Shown here in pieces: positions 15,339-24,749 of a stretch of DNA of 64,000 nt. The notes below the pieces were generated by a model. That model saw nothing but the letters and a program-made list of their open reading frames with translations. It did no database searches and was not told where the DNA came from. The position numbers were made by a program, and so were the translations under genes. The stretch covers positions 1-64,000 of the forward strand of contig CACJZT010000003.1 of the NCBI GenBank assembly GCA_902598015.1, written 5' to 3'. This DNA comes from an uncultured Pelagibacteraceae bacterium. Its GTDB lineage: Bacteria; Pseudomonadota; Alphaproteobacteria; Pelagibacterales; Pelagibacteraceae. Positions within the stretch are counted from its first letter, which is position 1; every line of letters starts with the position of its first letter.

Positions 15339-17492
15339 ATGGAATTTTTAAAAAAATATCCAAAAATATTTCAGTGGTTATTTCTATTAATTGTTTTCTT
15401 TGCTCTTTGTTTTGCTATTGATGTTCCAGAAACATATAAATTCATTAGAGGCCAAGCTGAATTCGTAAAAGACCCTAATCAAAGTAGTTATATATTTTTA
15501 GGCAAAGAAGTAAGATATTATGCCTTTGATGTTTTCTGGCGTCTTCCTCCATTACTTGGATGGTTACCAATATGGATAAATGACTCCTTGTTTTTCTTAA
15601 TGAATGAGTGGATGCCAATGGAGTTTTGGAATGAGGACACTCAAGAATTTAAAACCAGACCAATAGTTTTGCAAATTAGCAGAAATTTAACAGCTTTTAT
15701 GACCTTTTTAATAGAATTAATTAGAGAAATTCTATTAGGTGGACTTGAAACAATTGTTGCCTTTACAAGTTGGGATTGGATCGATGCGAACCCTTGGGCA
15801 GAGTTACCAGGTCTACCTTGGACAATAGTTGCAGCTGGCTTTGCAATACTTGCTTATAAATTAAGTGGTATTGGACTCGCTTTATTTGCCGGTTTAACAA
15901 TGGTTTATATTTCTATATTTGGACAATGGAAACCATCGATGCAAACACTCTCTTTTATTTTAGTTGCTGCGCCTCTATCTTTTATATTTGGGTTAAGTTT
16001 AGGTATTGCAGCTTATAAAAGTAAACGTGTAGAAAAAGCTCTATATCCAATTTTATTAGTTATGCAAACAATGCCACAATATGCAGTATTAGTCCCTGCA
16101 CTTGTTCTTTTTGGAGTCGGTGACCACGCTGCAGTAATTATAACTATGGTTGTTGCTGTTCCACCCATGATATTACTTACTTTACTAGGATTGAGAGCTA
16201 TTCCTCCAGAAGTAATTGAAGCTGGAAGAATGAGTGGTTGTAATAATTGGCAACTAATGTCTAAAGTGCTAATTCCAACGGCCAGACGAGATATTTTAAT
16301 TGGCGTAAACCAGATTATCATGGTGTGCTTTTCTATGGCTGTTATTTCAGCCTTCATTGGAGCGAAAGGTCTAGGTTTTAATTTATTGTTAGCACTAAAT
16401 CAGCTTAATATCGGATTAGCATTAGAAGCTGGTCTTTGTATAAGTCTAATTGCAATTTTATTAGATAAAATGTCATTAGCATGGGCAAACAAGCAAGTCG
16501 ATTATTTTGGCAATTTGAATTTTTTTCAAAGAAATAAAAATTTATTATTTTTTAGTATTACGGTCATAATTGGAATTTTACTCGCTTACTTTGGATCTGT
16601 TTATTTTAAAGGTGGTTACAATTATTTATTTGAAGTTCCACACAATAAAGGAATATCAACTGCTGATTTTTGGAATAAAGGTGTCGATTGGATTTTTGAT
16701 ACCTTCTTTGTTTATATAAAAGCATTTAATACATGGTTAATTCAAGAAGTGTTACAACCAATGAGGGCTTTGTATTTAAGGATGCCAGCTGTTGCTACAT
16801 TAGTTCTAGTTGTTGGTGCAGGCTATTTAATTGGTGGAATTAGATCTGCATTAGTAGTTTGTGGTTTGACATTATTCATAGCTCTAAGCCCTTGGTGGGA
16901 TAGAGCCTTAGTAACGGCTTACATGGCAACATTTGGGGTAATTGTCTCTTGTATAATTGGTTTTACGGTTGGCACATTATGTTTTCAAAATAAACATTCT
17001 GCAAAATTTATGTTAGGGGTATGTGATATATTTCAAACATTTCCATCATTTGTTTATCTTATTCCTGTTATGATGCTTTTTGGAATAACTGACACTTCTG
17101 TTCTTATTGCTGTCATTGTTTATGCAACTATACCAGCAACAAGATACACAATTGAAGGGCTTAGAAGTGTTCCAGCAGGTTTACATGATGCAGCGACGAT
17201 GTCTGGTGTAAATAAATTTCAAAGATTAACAAAAATTGAATTTCCTTTAGCATTCCCTCATATGATGCTTGGTATAAATCAAACAATAGTGTTTGCATTA
17301 TTTATGGTGATTATAGGAGCATTTATCGGCACTGAAGATTTAGGGCAATATATTTTAAAAGCTTTATCAGATAAAAATGGTGCTGGTATTGGATTAACTT
17401 TGGGTATTTGTGTAGCTTTTATAGGTTTAATTTTTGATAATTTGATAAGAACTTGGGTAGAAAAAAGAAAAAAACATCTAGGAATTGCTTAA
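15339..17492 (+). CDS. tmoV: ABC transporter permease for TMAO / glycine betaine, duplicated (ProW family)
   Basis: A 717-residue membrane protein holding two ProW-like permease halves. Each half has an EAA-type coupling loop: EAGRMSGCNNWQLMSKVLIP near residue 295 and DAATMSGVNKFQRLTKIEFP near residue 617. Extra hydrophobic segments precede each half. Tandem permeases of about 700 residues are characteristic of TmoV-type TMAO porters, whereas ordinary ProW has one half of about 350. It follows the ATPase gene by 3 bp and is followed after 6 bp by a GpsA-like gene, so the transcript probably continues. Confidence 0.85.
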   Translation: MEFLKKYPKIFQWLFLLIVFFALCFAIDVPETYKFIRGQAEFVKDPNQSSYIFLGKEVRYYAFDVFWRLPPLLGWLPIWINDSLFFLMNEWMPMEFWNEDTQEFKTRPIVLQISRNLTAFMTFLIELIREILLGGLETIVAFTSWDWIDANPWAELPGLPWTIVAAGFAILAYKLSGIGLALFAGLTMVYISIFGQWKPSMQTLSFILVAAPLSFIFGLSLGIAAYKSKRVEKALYPILLVMQTMPQYAVLVPALVLFGVGDHAAVIITMVVAVPPMILLTLLGLRAIPPEVIEAGRMSGCNNWQLMSKVLIPTARRDILIGVNQIIMVCFSMAVISAFIGAKGLGFNLLLALNQLNIGLALEAGLCISLIAILLDKMSLAWANKQVDYFGNLNFFQRNKNLLFFSITVIIGILLAYFGSVYFKGGYNYLFEVPHNKGISTADFWNKGVDWIFDTFFVYIKAFNTWLIQEVLQPMRALYLRMPAVATLVLVVGAGYLIGGIRSALVVCGLTLFIALSPWWDRALVTAYMATFGVIVSCIIGFTVGTLCFQNKHSAKFMLGVCDIFQTFPSFVYLIPVMMLFGITDTSVLIAVIVYATIPATRYTIEGLRSVPAGLHDAATMSGVNKFQRLTKIEFPLAFPHMMLGINQTIVFALFMVIIGAFIGTEDLGQYILKALSDKNGAGIGLTLGICVAFIGLIFDNLIRTWVEKRKKHLGIA

Positions 17493-17498
17493 TCTTAA

Positions 17499-18458
17499 AT
17501 GAAAAAAATTTTAATAATAGGCGGTGGCGCAATGGGATCTGCTTTTACTTTTCCATGTATAGATAATAAAAATGAAGTAACTATCACAGAGCCTTATAAT
17601 AAAACTTTTATTAAAAATTTGTCTTCAAAAAAGAAATATCATTCTAGTTTAAAAATAAATTTACCAAATAAACTAAAATACAAAAAATATTCAACTGATA
17701 TATTAAAAAATAAATATGATTTGGTAGTTGTTGCGTTAAGTTTATCAGGAATAAATTTTATTAGTGAAGAATTTAAAAAATCAAATATTAAAAGTCCAAT
17801 TCTTATTCTTACCAAAGGTTTGAAGTATGAGAAAAAAAAACAGAAAATTTTTACTATTTCAGAGGATATAAAGAAAACTAATAAAAATATAAACGTTTCA
17901 GTTTTAAAAGGACCTTGCTTAGCAAAAGAACTTTCAAATAAAAAACAAACAAGTGTAATTGTTGCTAATAAAAATATCAAAACCGCAAAAAAAATTTGTA
18001 ATATGATAACTACAAAATACTATTTAACCGAAACTTCGAAAGATGTTATTGGAGTTGAGATCTGTTCTTCAATTAAAAATATTTATTCAATGATTATTGG
18101 GGCTGGAGATAGTTTAAATATGTCTTCAAGTTTATTCAAAAAATCTATAAATGAGATGATATATATTACTAAATATTTTAAAGGAAAAATTGAGACTGCT
18201 CTTGGATTGGCTGGAGTTGGAGATTTATACGTCAGTGCTGCTGGAGGTAGAAATAGTAAAATGGGAAGTTACTTAGGGCAAGGCTATACATTCAAAAATG
18301 CTAAAAGAAAATTTATGCCTAATGAAACTGTGGAGGGAGAGCAACTTGCAAGAGAAATTGCTCCATTTGTAATAAAAAAAATTCAACAAAAAAAAATCCC
18401 TTTGATGACAAAATTAATTAAATCTATAATTAATAACAAAAAATTAATATTAAATTAA
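17499..18458 (+). CDS. NAD(P)-dependent glycerol-3-phosphate dehydrogenase-like protein (GpsA family)
   Basis: A 319-residue protein with the full GpsA pattern: GGGAMGSAFTFP nucleotide site (8-19), ILTKGLKYEKK, KGPCLAKEL, GVEICSSIKNIYSMIIGAGDSL with the catalytic lysine region, GLAGVGDLYVSAAGGRNSKMGSYLGQG and ETVEGEQLA near the C-terminus (quoted in parts). Family members interconvert dihydroxyacetone phosphate and sn-glycerol-3-phosphate. It lies 2 bp before a UgpC/MalK-like ATPase and in one run with a sugar transporter and a GH63-like hydrolase, so a catabolic role on a glycerol or glycerate derivative is possible. It is more lysine/asparagine-rich and diverged than a housekeeping GpsA usually is. 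Confidence 0.75.
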   Translation: MKKILIIGGGAMGSAFTFPCIDNKNEVTITEPYNKTFIKNLSSKKKYHSSLKINLPNKLKYKKYSTDILKNKYDLVVVALSLSGINFISEEFKKSNIKSPILILTKGLKYEKKKQKIFTISEDIKKTNKNINVSVLKGPCLAKELSNKKQTSVIVANKNIKTAKKICNMITTKYYLTETSKDVIGVEICSSIKNIYSMIIGAGDSLNMSSSLFKKSINEMIYITKYFKGKIETALGLAGVGDLYVSAAGGRNSKMGSYLGQGYTFKNAKRKFMPNETVEGEQLAREIAPFVIKKIQQKKIPLMTKLIKSIINNKKLILN

Positions 18459-18460
18459 AA

Positions 18461-19546
18461 ATGGCAAGTATTAAAATAGATAAAGTAAACAAGTTTTTTG
18501 GTAGCACACATGTGATCAAAGATGTTTCTCTTGATATAAAAAGTGAGTCTTTCACAGTTCTAGTAGGCCCAAGCGGATGTGGTAAATCAACAATCTTAAG
18601 AATGATTGCTGGTTTAGAGGAAATTAATTCAGGTACAATATCTATTGATGATAAAGTTGTAAATGATCTACCACCTAAAGAAAGAAATATTGCAATGGTA
18701 TTTCAATCTTATGCTCTTTATCCTCATATGACTGTATTTGATAATATGGCTTTTGGTTTAAAAATTGAAAAAAAATCAAAAGAAGAGATAGAGCAAAGAG
18801 TGATGGAGGCTGCTAAAATCTTACAGATAGAAGAGTATCTTGAGAGAAAACCCAAACAATTATCTGGAGGACAACGTCAAAGAGTAGCTATTGGTAGAGC
18901 CATTACAAGAAAACCAAAAGTTTTCTTATTCGATGAACCATTATCTAATCTAGATGCAGCATTAAGAGTACAAATGAGAGTAGAATTGGCAAAATTACAT
19001 GATCAACTTAATGCAACAATGATTTACGTAACTCATGATCAAACTGAAGCCATGACACTTGCAAATGATATTGTTGTATTGGATCAAGGTATAGTTTCAC
19101 AAAAGGGATCACCCATGAACTTATATAATAACCCAGATAATCTGTTTGTTGGTGGTTTTATCGGATCTCCAAAAATGAATTTTATAGATAGTAAAATTTT
19201 AAGTAAAAGTTCAAAGAGTTCTGAAGTAGATATAATGGGGACTGGAAAGTTAAATGTACCAAAAATTTCTGATAATACTCAAGAAGGGGATAGTATAAAA
19301 ATTGGAATAAGACCAGAGCATTTGATATTAAATGCAAAAACAGATTCATTATGGGAAAGTAAAGTCTTCGTTGTAGAAAAATTAGGGTCAGGAACATATT
19401 TATATTTAGAGAAAGAGGGAGATCCTCTTGTTGTACAAACTGATGGAGACACAAACATTAAAGTAGGTGATACTGTTAAAATAGGTTTTGATCCATTTCG
19501 TTGCCATTTATTTGATAATAAAGGTATTTCTTTTAAAAATTCTTGA
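18461..19546 (+). CDS. carbohydrate ABC transporter ATPase (MalK/UgpC family)
   Basis: A 361-residue ATPase with Walker A GPSGCGKST (37-45), MVFQSYALYPHMT, signature LSGGQRQRVAIGRA, Walker B VFLFDEPLSNLDA and the H-loop VTHDQTEA. The C-terminal 125 residues form the MalK-type regulatory OB domain (IKIGIRPEHL). These sugar ATPases serve CUT1 importers of oligosaccharides, polyols and glycerol phosphates. It begins 2 bp after the GpsA-like gene and precedes the binding protein gene by 112 bp, which contains a strong GAGGGG ribosome site for that gene. Confidence 0.88.
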   Translation: MASIKIDKVNKFFGSTHVIKDVSLDIKSESFTVLVGPSGCGKSTILRMIAGLEEINSGTISIDDKVVNDLPPKERNIAMVFQSYALYPHMTVFDNMAFGLKIEKKSKEEIEQRVMEAAKILQIEEYLERKPKQLSGGQRQRVAIGRAITRKPKVFLFDEPLSNLDAALRVQMRVELAKLHDQLNATMIYVTHDQTEAMTLANDIVVLDQGIVSQKGSPMNLYNNPDNLFVGGFIGSPKMNFIDSKILSKSSKSSEVDIMGTGKLNVPKISDNTQEGDSIKIGIRPEHLILNAKTDSLWESKVFVVEKLGSGTYLYLEKEGDPLVVQTDGDTNIKVGDTVKIGFDPFRCHLFDNKGISFKNS

Positions 19547-19658
19547 ATCAATCTCAGGTAGTATTGTTTAAATTACATACTTGTTATTCTTCTTTTAAAT
19601 GTTCATTATGTGTTAATTTTTAAATAACTTTAGAAAACAAGAAAAAAGAGGGGAATAT

Positions 19659-20987
19659 ATGTTTAAAAATATATTAATAACGATCTCTGCAATAGCTTTT
19701 GTTTTTAATTCAATTGCATTTGCAGATATCAAATTCTGGACGACAGAAACTCAACCAGCAAGGATGGCTAAACAAGAAGAGATGGCAAAAGCTTTTGAAG
19801 CCAAAACTGGAATTGGAGTTGAAGTTATCCCGATTGATGAAAAAGATTTAGGAACAAGAGCTACTGCAGCAGCTGCAGCAGGAGATCTTCCTGATGTAAT
19901 TTATCATACATTGCAATATGTGCTGCCATGGGCAGAAGCGGGAATTTTAGACGTTGATGCAAATAATGATATCGTTAACTCACTTGGAAAGAAAACTTTT
20001 GCTCCAGGTGCTTTAAAGATGGCTAAAAAAGGTGGCAAAATTGCAGCCGTGCCAGTAGATGGCTGGACGCAAATGGTTGTATACAGAAAAGATTTGTTTA
20101 AAGCTGCTGGTTTAGAACCACCGACGACTTATGCAAACATCGAGAAAGCAATAGATGCTTTATCTAGTAATGATATGTTTGGATTTGTTGCGGCAACTAA
20201 AACTGACGAAAACTTTATGAGTCAAGTTTTAGAACATGTCATGCTTGCAAACGGTGTAAATATTGTAAAAAAAGGTGGAACAAAAAAACAAGGAAGAGCT
20301 TTAAAGAATTCTTTACAGTTTTATAAAAAATTAGCTAAGGCTAGCCCTCCAGGAGAACTTTACTGGAAACAATCAAGAGAACTTTATTTCGCTGGTAAAA
20401 CTCCAATGATAATATGGTCACCATTTATCATGGATGAATTAGCTGGTTTAAGAGACTCAGCTCCACCAACAATTAACAGTGATCCTACATCACCAGAATT
20501 GGCATCTAAAACTGGTTTTATAACTAATTTTAGTGGACCAAATAATGTAAAAGGCGCAGCTTGGGCGGATGTTAGATACTTTGGTGTAACTGCAGATGCA
20601 GATACAGATGAAGCTAAGCAGTTTATTCTTTATTCAATGGATGAAGGATATACAAGCACTTTATCTATAGCACCAGAAGGTAAGTTCCCTGTAAGAAGAG
20701 GTAATGCAAGTGATCCAAATGCATTTACAACAGCTTGGAGTAAACTGCCTGTTGGAGTTGATAGAAAAGCTCCTTTAACAGATCTATATTCAGCAGATGT
20801 AATAAATAATATTGTTGCAGGTTTAGATACTGCTAATAGATGGGGTGTTAAAGAAGGTGAACTATCTAGAGCATCTAAAATTATTAACAATAAGTTTATT
20901 AATAGAATCACTAGACAATATATTGACGATCAATTGACGCTAGATGAAGCAGTAGATGAAATTAATACTGTGCTAGCTAGCTTCTAG
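19659..20987 (+). CDS. carbohydrate ABC transporter binding protein (CUT1 type)
   Basis: A 442-residue protein with a signal peptide (1-22, cleavage after NSIAFA) and a family 1 extracellular solute-binding domain: DIKFWTTETQPARMAKQEEM at the mature N-terminus, GDLPDVIYHTLQYVLPWAEAG, PVDGWTQMVVYRKDLF and IIWSPFIMDELAGL. Several tryptophans and tyrosines suit a stacked sugar ring. With its neighbours it should bind a small glycoside outside the inner membrane. It is followed by a terminator-like hairpin at 21006-21038, which would raise its level over the permeases. Confidence 0.87.
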   Translation: MFKNILITISAIAFVFNSIAFADIKFWTTETQPARMAKQEEMAKAFEAKTGIGVEVIPIDEKDLGTRATAAAAAGDLPDVIYHTLQYVLPWAEAGILDVDANNDIVNSLGKKTFAPGALKMAKKGGKIAAVPVDGWTQMVVYRKDLFKAAGLEPPTTYANIEKAIDALSSNDMFGFVAATKTDENFMSQVLEHVMLANGVNIVKKGGTKKQGRALKNSLQFYKKLAKASPPGELYWKQSRELYFAGKTPMIIWSPFIMDELAGLRDSAPPTINSDPTSPELASKTGFITNFSGPNNVKGAAWADVRYFGVTADADTDEAKQFILYSMDEGYTSTLSIAPEGKFPVRRGNASDPNAFTTAWSKLPVGVDRKAPLTDLYSADVINNIVAGLDTANRWGVKEGELSRASKIINNKFINRITRQYIDDQLTLDEAVDEINTVLASF

Positions 20988-21005
20988 TAATTTAAAAAAT
21001 TAAAA

Positions 21006-21038
21006 AAAGCGGGTAATATTAATTATCCGCTTTTTTTT
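21006..21038 (+). terminator. terminator/attenuator between binding protein and permease
   Basis: Arms 21006-21017 (AAAGCGGGTAAT) and 21022-21033 (ATTATCCGCTTT) pair over 12 bp with one G-U and a 4-nt loop, followed by T to 21038. The permease ATG starts at the next base (21039), leaving no room for a Shine-Dalgarno. This looks like a partial terminator that gives excess binding protein, with the permease translated from read-through. Confidence 0.8.
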
Positions 21039-22298
21039 ATGAGTTCAAAACTTGCAAAAATTGAAAAAAGAACAGCTTATCTTTTAATATTACCATCAGT
21101 TCTTTTAGTATTTTCTATAATTTTATTTCCAATATTTTCTAATATTTGGATAAGTTTTAAAAATGTAGAGCTCAAAGATTTAAGAATTCCTGAACCAAGA
21201 GCAAAAAAATTAGTAAAATCAATTAATGATAATCCAAATCAAATAAAAGTAATTTATAAATTAAGAAATAGTTCTCTTACACAAGAAATTACTAATGTAA
21301 AATTTAAAGATAAATATCCAGATGATATCGAACCAATAAGTTTAAATAATAAATGTCAATTTAAATCAAATTTACTTAAGTGTGAGTTAGGTAATTGGCC
21401 AAAAAAATATCGAGAAAATTTAGAAATAGTATTTCAAAATATTAATAATCAAGAAATTTCCAAGAAGGAACTAAAATCTTATAAGCCTAAACTATCAGGT
21501 AAGTCACAAAATATATTATTAACTTATGAATTTACATTAAATAATTTCAAAAAAGTAATTAAAGACAAAGCTTTTATAGATCTATTATCAACAACTTTTT
21601 ATTACACTTTTTTTGGAACCATAGGTGCAATAGTTTTTGGAATTTTAGCTGCACAAATGGTAAATCAAAAATTTTTTGGAAGAACATTTATGAGAAGTGT
21701 TCTTTTATTTCCTTATGTTGCGCCAGTTGTTGCTCTTGCTTATACCTGGGAACTTTTACTTGATCCAACAAGTGGAACTTTGAATAATTTATTAATTAAC
21801 TATCAAATTATTGATGGACCAATAAATTTACTAGGACAAAAATATGTAACTTTAAACATACTTGGTTTTGATTTTAAATTGAGGCTAGCATTAACAACTG
21901 TAATTATTTTTGAAATTTGGAGATATTTTCCTCTAGCATTTTTATTTATTCTTGCTCGTCTTCAAGCAGTTCCAAAAGAGTTGTATGAAGCAGCTGATGT
22001 TGATGGTGCAAATCCTATCCAAAAATTTCTTAATATTACTTTGCCCCAGATATTAGCAGTGATTTCAATTCTATTTATGATTAGATTTATTTGGAATTTT
22101 AATAAATTTGAAGACATCTTCTTACTCACTGGCGGGGCATCAGGCACAAGAACATTGCCAATAAATGTATATCAACAAGGTTTTTCAATCGGGGATATTG
22201 GTATGGGTTCTGCAGTTTCTATTGTGATTGTAGTGTTTCTATTAATTTTTATGTTTATCTATTTTAAACTTTTAGGAAAAAGAGCTGATGAAAATTAA
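21039..22298 (+). CDS. carbohydrate ABC transporter permease with periplasmic insert domain (MalF/UgpA type)
   Basis: A 419-residue CUT1 permease, about 120 longer than usual. After the first helix (15-37) there is a hydrophilic block at about residues 50-150 before the normal FTLNNFKKVI and FYYTFFGTIGAIVFG helices resume. The block reads like a DUF11-type beta-sandwich repeat (IKVIYKLRNSS, VKFKDKYPDDIEPI, LKCELGNWPKKYRENLEIVFQ) with two cysteines (106, 115). The EAA loop is YEAADVDGANPIQKFLNITLP. It overlaps the next permease by 11 bp. The gene starts directly after the terminator-like hairpin and has no visible ribosome site. Confidence 0.87.
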   Translation: MSSKLAKIEKRTAYLLILPSVLLVFSIILFPIFSNIWISFKNVELKDLRIPEPRAKKLVKSINDNPNQIKVIYKLRNSSLTQEITNVKFKDKYPDDIEPISLNNKCQFKSNLLKCELGNWPKKYRENLEIVFQNINNQEISKKELKSYKPKLSGKSQNILLTYEFTLNNFKKVIKDKAFIDLLSTTFYYTFFGTIGAIVFGILAAQMVNQKFFGRTFMRSVLLFPYVAPVVALAYTWELLLDPTSGTLNNLLINYQIIDGPINLLGQKYVTLNILGFDFKLRLALTTVIIFEIWRYFPLAFLFILARLQAVPKELYEAADVDGANPIQKFLNITLPQILAVISILFMIRFIWNFNKFEDIFLLTGGASGTRTLPINVYQQGFSIGDIGMGSAVSIVIVVFLLIFMFIYFKLLGKRADEN

Positions 22299-23481
22299 AA
22301 ATATATTTACTTATTGCTTTATCTCGTCTTTGTTTTTGTTTTCATTAATTTGTATTTGGAAAATCTTAGTTACATTACAAGGAATTGAATTAACAAATTT
22401 TAATTTTAATAAATTATTTATATTTGGAATAATTCTTTGTACAATAAATCTTCTTATTGGGAAAAAATTAAATTTAAATATTAAAATTACTATACTTGCG
22501 CTTTTATTTTCTATCTTTGATTATTTCATCTCAAAAAATTTACCTATTTGGTACAGTTTTGGCATATTCTTAATTTCATTATTTTTTTTCAATAATATAA
22601 AAAACTACGATAAAAACTTTTTGTCAAAAAATCATTCTTCTCAAAAATTATTCTTTAATTTTTTAACAATATTTGGAATTACTCTATTCTCTTTTGTAAT
22701 TCTTTTCCCTTTTTATATGATGTTAGTTACAAGCTTTAAAACCCAAGCATTATTATTATTAAACCCCTTAGACTTTAGTATTAACTTTGCACAAGGATTG
22801 CCAGAATTGTTCAAATCTTATTTTATAGTATTCAAAGATTACAATTTTGGAAGATATATGCTAACGAGTACAATAGTCTCCTTAGGAACAGTCATTATAA
22901 CATTAATTTTTGCAATACCGGCTGCTTACGCAGTTGCAAGACTTAATTTCTTTGGAAAAAATTTTTTATCAACATCCATATTGATAATTTATTTATTTCC
23001 AGCGATAGTTTTAGTGATACCTTTATACACAATTTTTAGTCAACTTGGTTTAAGAAATTCTATTGAGGGTTTGCTAATAGTTTATACAGCTACGACCTTA
23101 CCTGTAGCAATTTATATGTTGCAAGGTTACTTTAAAAGTATACCAAAAGAATTAGAAGAAGCAGGGATAATTGATGGTCAAAATTGGCTTGGTATAATTT
23201 TTAAAATTATACTTCCACTAAGTTTACCTGCAATATCATCGGTAGCCTTGTATGTATTTATGATAGCTTGGAATGAATTTTTGTTTTCATTAATGTTTTT
23301 AGACCGGCCAAATACATTCACATTATCAAGAGCTATTCAGTTTCTGAATGTTGGAGCTGAAACACCTAGACAATATTTGATGGCAGGGTCTGTAGTAGTA
23401 ACTTTGCCTATTTTAATAATTTTTGTTTATTTTGAAAAATATTTAGTAAGTGGTCTTACTGCAGGAAGTGTTAAAGGATAA
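22288..23481 (+). CDS. carbohydrate ABC transporter permease with N-terminal membrane extension (MalG/UgpE type)
   Basis: A 397-residue permease. The last about 280 residues are an ordinary MalG-like subunit (FPFYMMLVTSFKTQ, AAYAVARLNFFG, EAA loop LEEAGIIDGQNWLGIIFKIILP, SLMFLDRPNTFTLSRAIQFL). The first about 115 residues are an extra, very hydrophobic stretch with about four predicted helices and no recognised domain. It overlaps the previous permease by 11 bp and its stop overlaps the hydrolase start (TAATG). With the insert-bearing partner permease, this makes an unusual CUT1 importer. Confidence 0.85.
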   Translation: MKIKNIFTYCFISSLFLFSLICIWKILVTLQGIELTNFNFNKLFIFGIILCTINLLIGKKLNLNIKITILALLFSIFDYFISKNLPIWYSFGIFLISLFFFNNIKNYDKNFLSKNHSSQKLFFNFLTIFGITLFSFVILFPFYMMLVTSFKTQALLLLNPLDFSINFAQGLPELFKSYFIVFKDYNFGRYMLTSTIVSLGTVIITLIFAIPAAYAVARLNFFGKNFLSTSILIIYLFPAIVLVIPLYTIFSQLGLRNSIEGLLIVYTATTLPVAIYMLQGYFKSIPKELEEAGIIDGQNWLGIIFKIILPLSLPAISSVALYVFMIAWNEFLFSLMFLDRPNTFTLSRAIQFLNVGAETPRQYLMAGSVVVTLPILIIFVYFEKYLVSGLTAGSVKG

Positions 23482-24740
23482 TGAAAAATAAAGTAGAAGA
23501 GGCAAAAAAAATATTATTAGGTAACAGAAAAAATGGTTACACACTTCCTACTAATAACAAATTATATCCTGCTCAATGGAATTGGGATTCAGCTTTTATA
23601 GCTCTTGGCTATTCTTACTTTAATTTAGATTTTTCAATTATAGAAATTGAAACTTTGCTTAACGGTCAGTGGGACGATGGCATGGTACCCCACATTCTTT
23701 TTCATGAAAAAGACACATCTTATTTTCCAAATCACACAACTTGGCAATGTGGAAAAAATATACCTTCTTCTGGTATTACTCAGCCACCAGTTTTAGCCAG
23801 TATTTTGAGAAAAATTGTTGAAAAAAATAAACTAAATAATGATCAAAATTCAAGAATAACTAAAGTAATCAAAAAAATTAAAAATTATCATGATTGGTTC
23901 ATAAAATTCAGAGATCCTAATAAAACGGGCCTTGTATCCATATTGCATCCTTGGGAAAGCGGGTATGATAATTCACCAATTTGGGATCAGCCAATGAGTA
24001 ATATCAAAGTAGATAAAGACCTTAATTATAAAAGAAGAGACCTTGAAGTTTCAAACTCTGATGAGAGACCTTTAAAAACTGATTATGATAGATATGTAAC
24101 TTTAAGAGATCAATTTAGGGATGTTCAGTATGATCCACATAAATTGTATGAGATTTCTGATTTTAATGTAGTAGATGTTGGATTTAATGCTTTATTTTTG
24201 AGAGCAAATAAAGATCTACTTACCTTAGCTAAAAATTTAGATTTAAATTTCGATGATTTAAATAATTTCGTATCCAAAACTGAAAATCAAATATTAAAAT
24301 TATATGATGATAATATTAATGATTTTGTCTCAAAAGATTTAAAAACTAATTTGAATATCGTTGTTCCATCAATAACAAATTATTTTACCTTATTTGCAAA
24401 TTTAGAAAATGATCAATTAAATAAAAAAATTATTAATAATTTAAAAAATCATAATATTAATGACAATTACTATTTCTCAACAATAAAACCAAATCATCCT
24501 TCATTTGAAGAAAAAAGATATTGGAGAGGTCCAATATGGATAAATTGTAATTGGTTGATTTATCAAGGACTTATTAAAAAAGAGCCAGAATATGCAAATG
24601 AAATCAAAAAAAAAACTTTAGAATTAATTGAAGAAAAAGGTTTTCATGAATATTACAGTTATAAAGATGGATCAGTTATGGGCGCAAATAATTTCTCATG
24701 GAGCGCAGCTTTATATTTAGACCTGGTTCTAGAAAATTAG
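23481..24740 (+). CDS. GH63-like glycoside hydrolase (mannosylglycerate/glucosylglycerate hydrolase type)
   Basis: A 419-residue protein without signal peptide, so cytoplasmic. It shows the (alpha/alpha)6-barrel signature AQWNWDSAFIALGY (31-44, with D36 as candidate general acid), HILFHEKDTSYFPNH, GITQPPVLASIL, HPWESGYDNSPIWD, KRYWRGPIWINCNW and a final GANNFSWSAALYLDL. The pattern and length match, as I recall, bacterial GH63 enzymes that hydrolyse alpha-mannosyl- or glucosylglycerate, compatible solutes of marine cyanobacteria and others. It is translationally coupled to the ABC permease, which fits import followed by cytoplasmic hydrolysis. Glucosylglycerol is another possible substrate. 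Confidence 0.72.
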   Translation: MKNKVEEAKKILLGNRKNGYTLPTNNKLYPAQWNWDSAFIALGYSYFNLDFSIIEIETLLNGQWDDGMVPHILFHEKDTSYFPNHTTWQCGKNIPSSGITQPPVLASILRKIVEKNKLNNDQNSRITKVIKKIKNYHDWFIKFRDPNKTGLVSILHPWESGYDNSPIWDQPMSNIKVDKDLNYKRRDLEVSNSDERPLKTDYDRYVTLRDQFRDVQYDPHKLYEISDFNVVDVGFNALFLRANKDLLTLAKNLDLNFDDLNNFVSKTENQILKLYDDNINDFVSKDLKTNLNIVVPSITNYFTLFANLENDQLNKKIINNLKNHNINDNYYFSTIKPNHPSFEEKRYWRGPIWINCNWLIYQGLIKKEPEYANEIKKKTLELIEEKGFHEYYSYKDGSVMGANNFSWSAALYLDLVLEN

Positions 24741-24749
24741 ATTAGATTT

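Noticed and set aside
16013-16357. Minus-strand open frame of 114 codons
   Set aside because: Antisense to the first permease half of TmoV; the real frame has intact EAA motifs.
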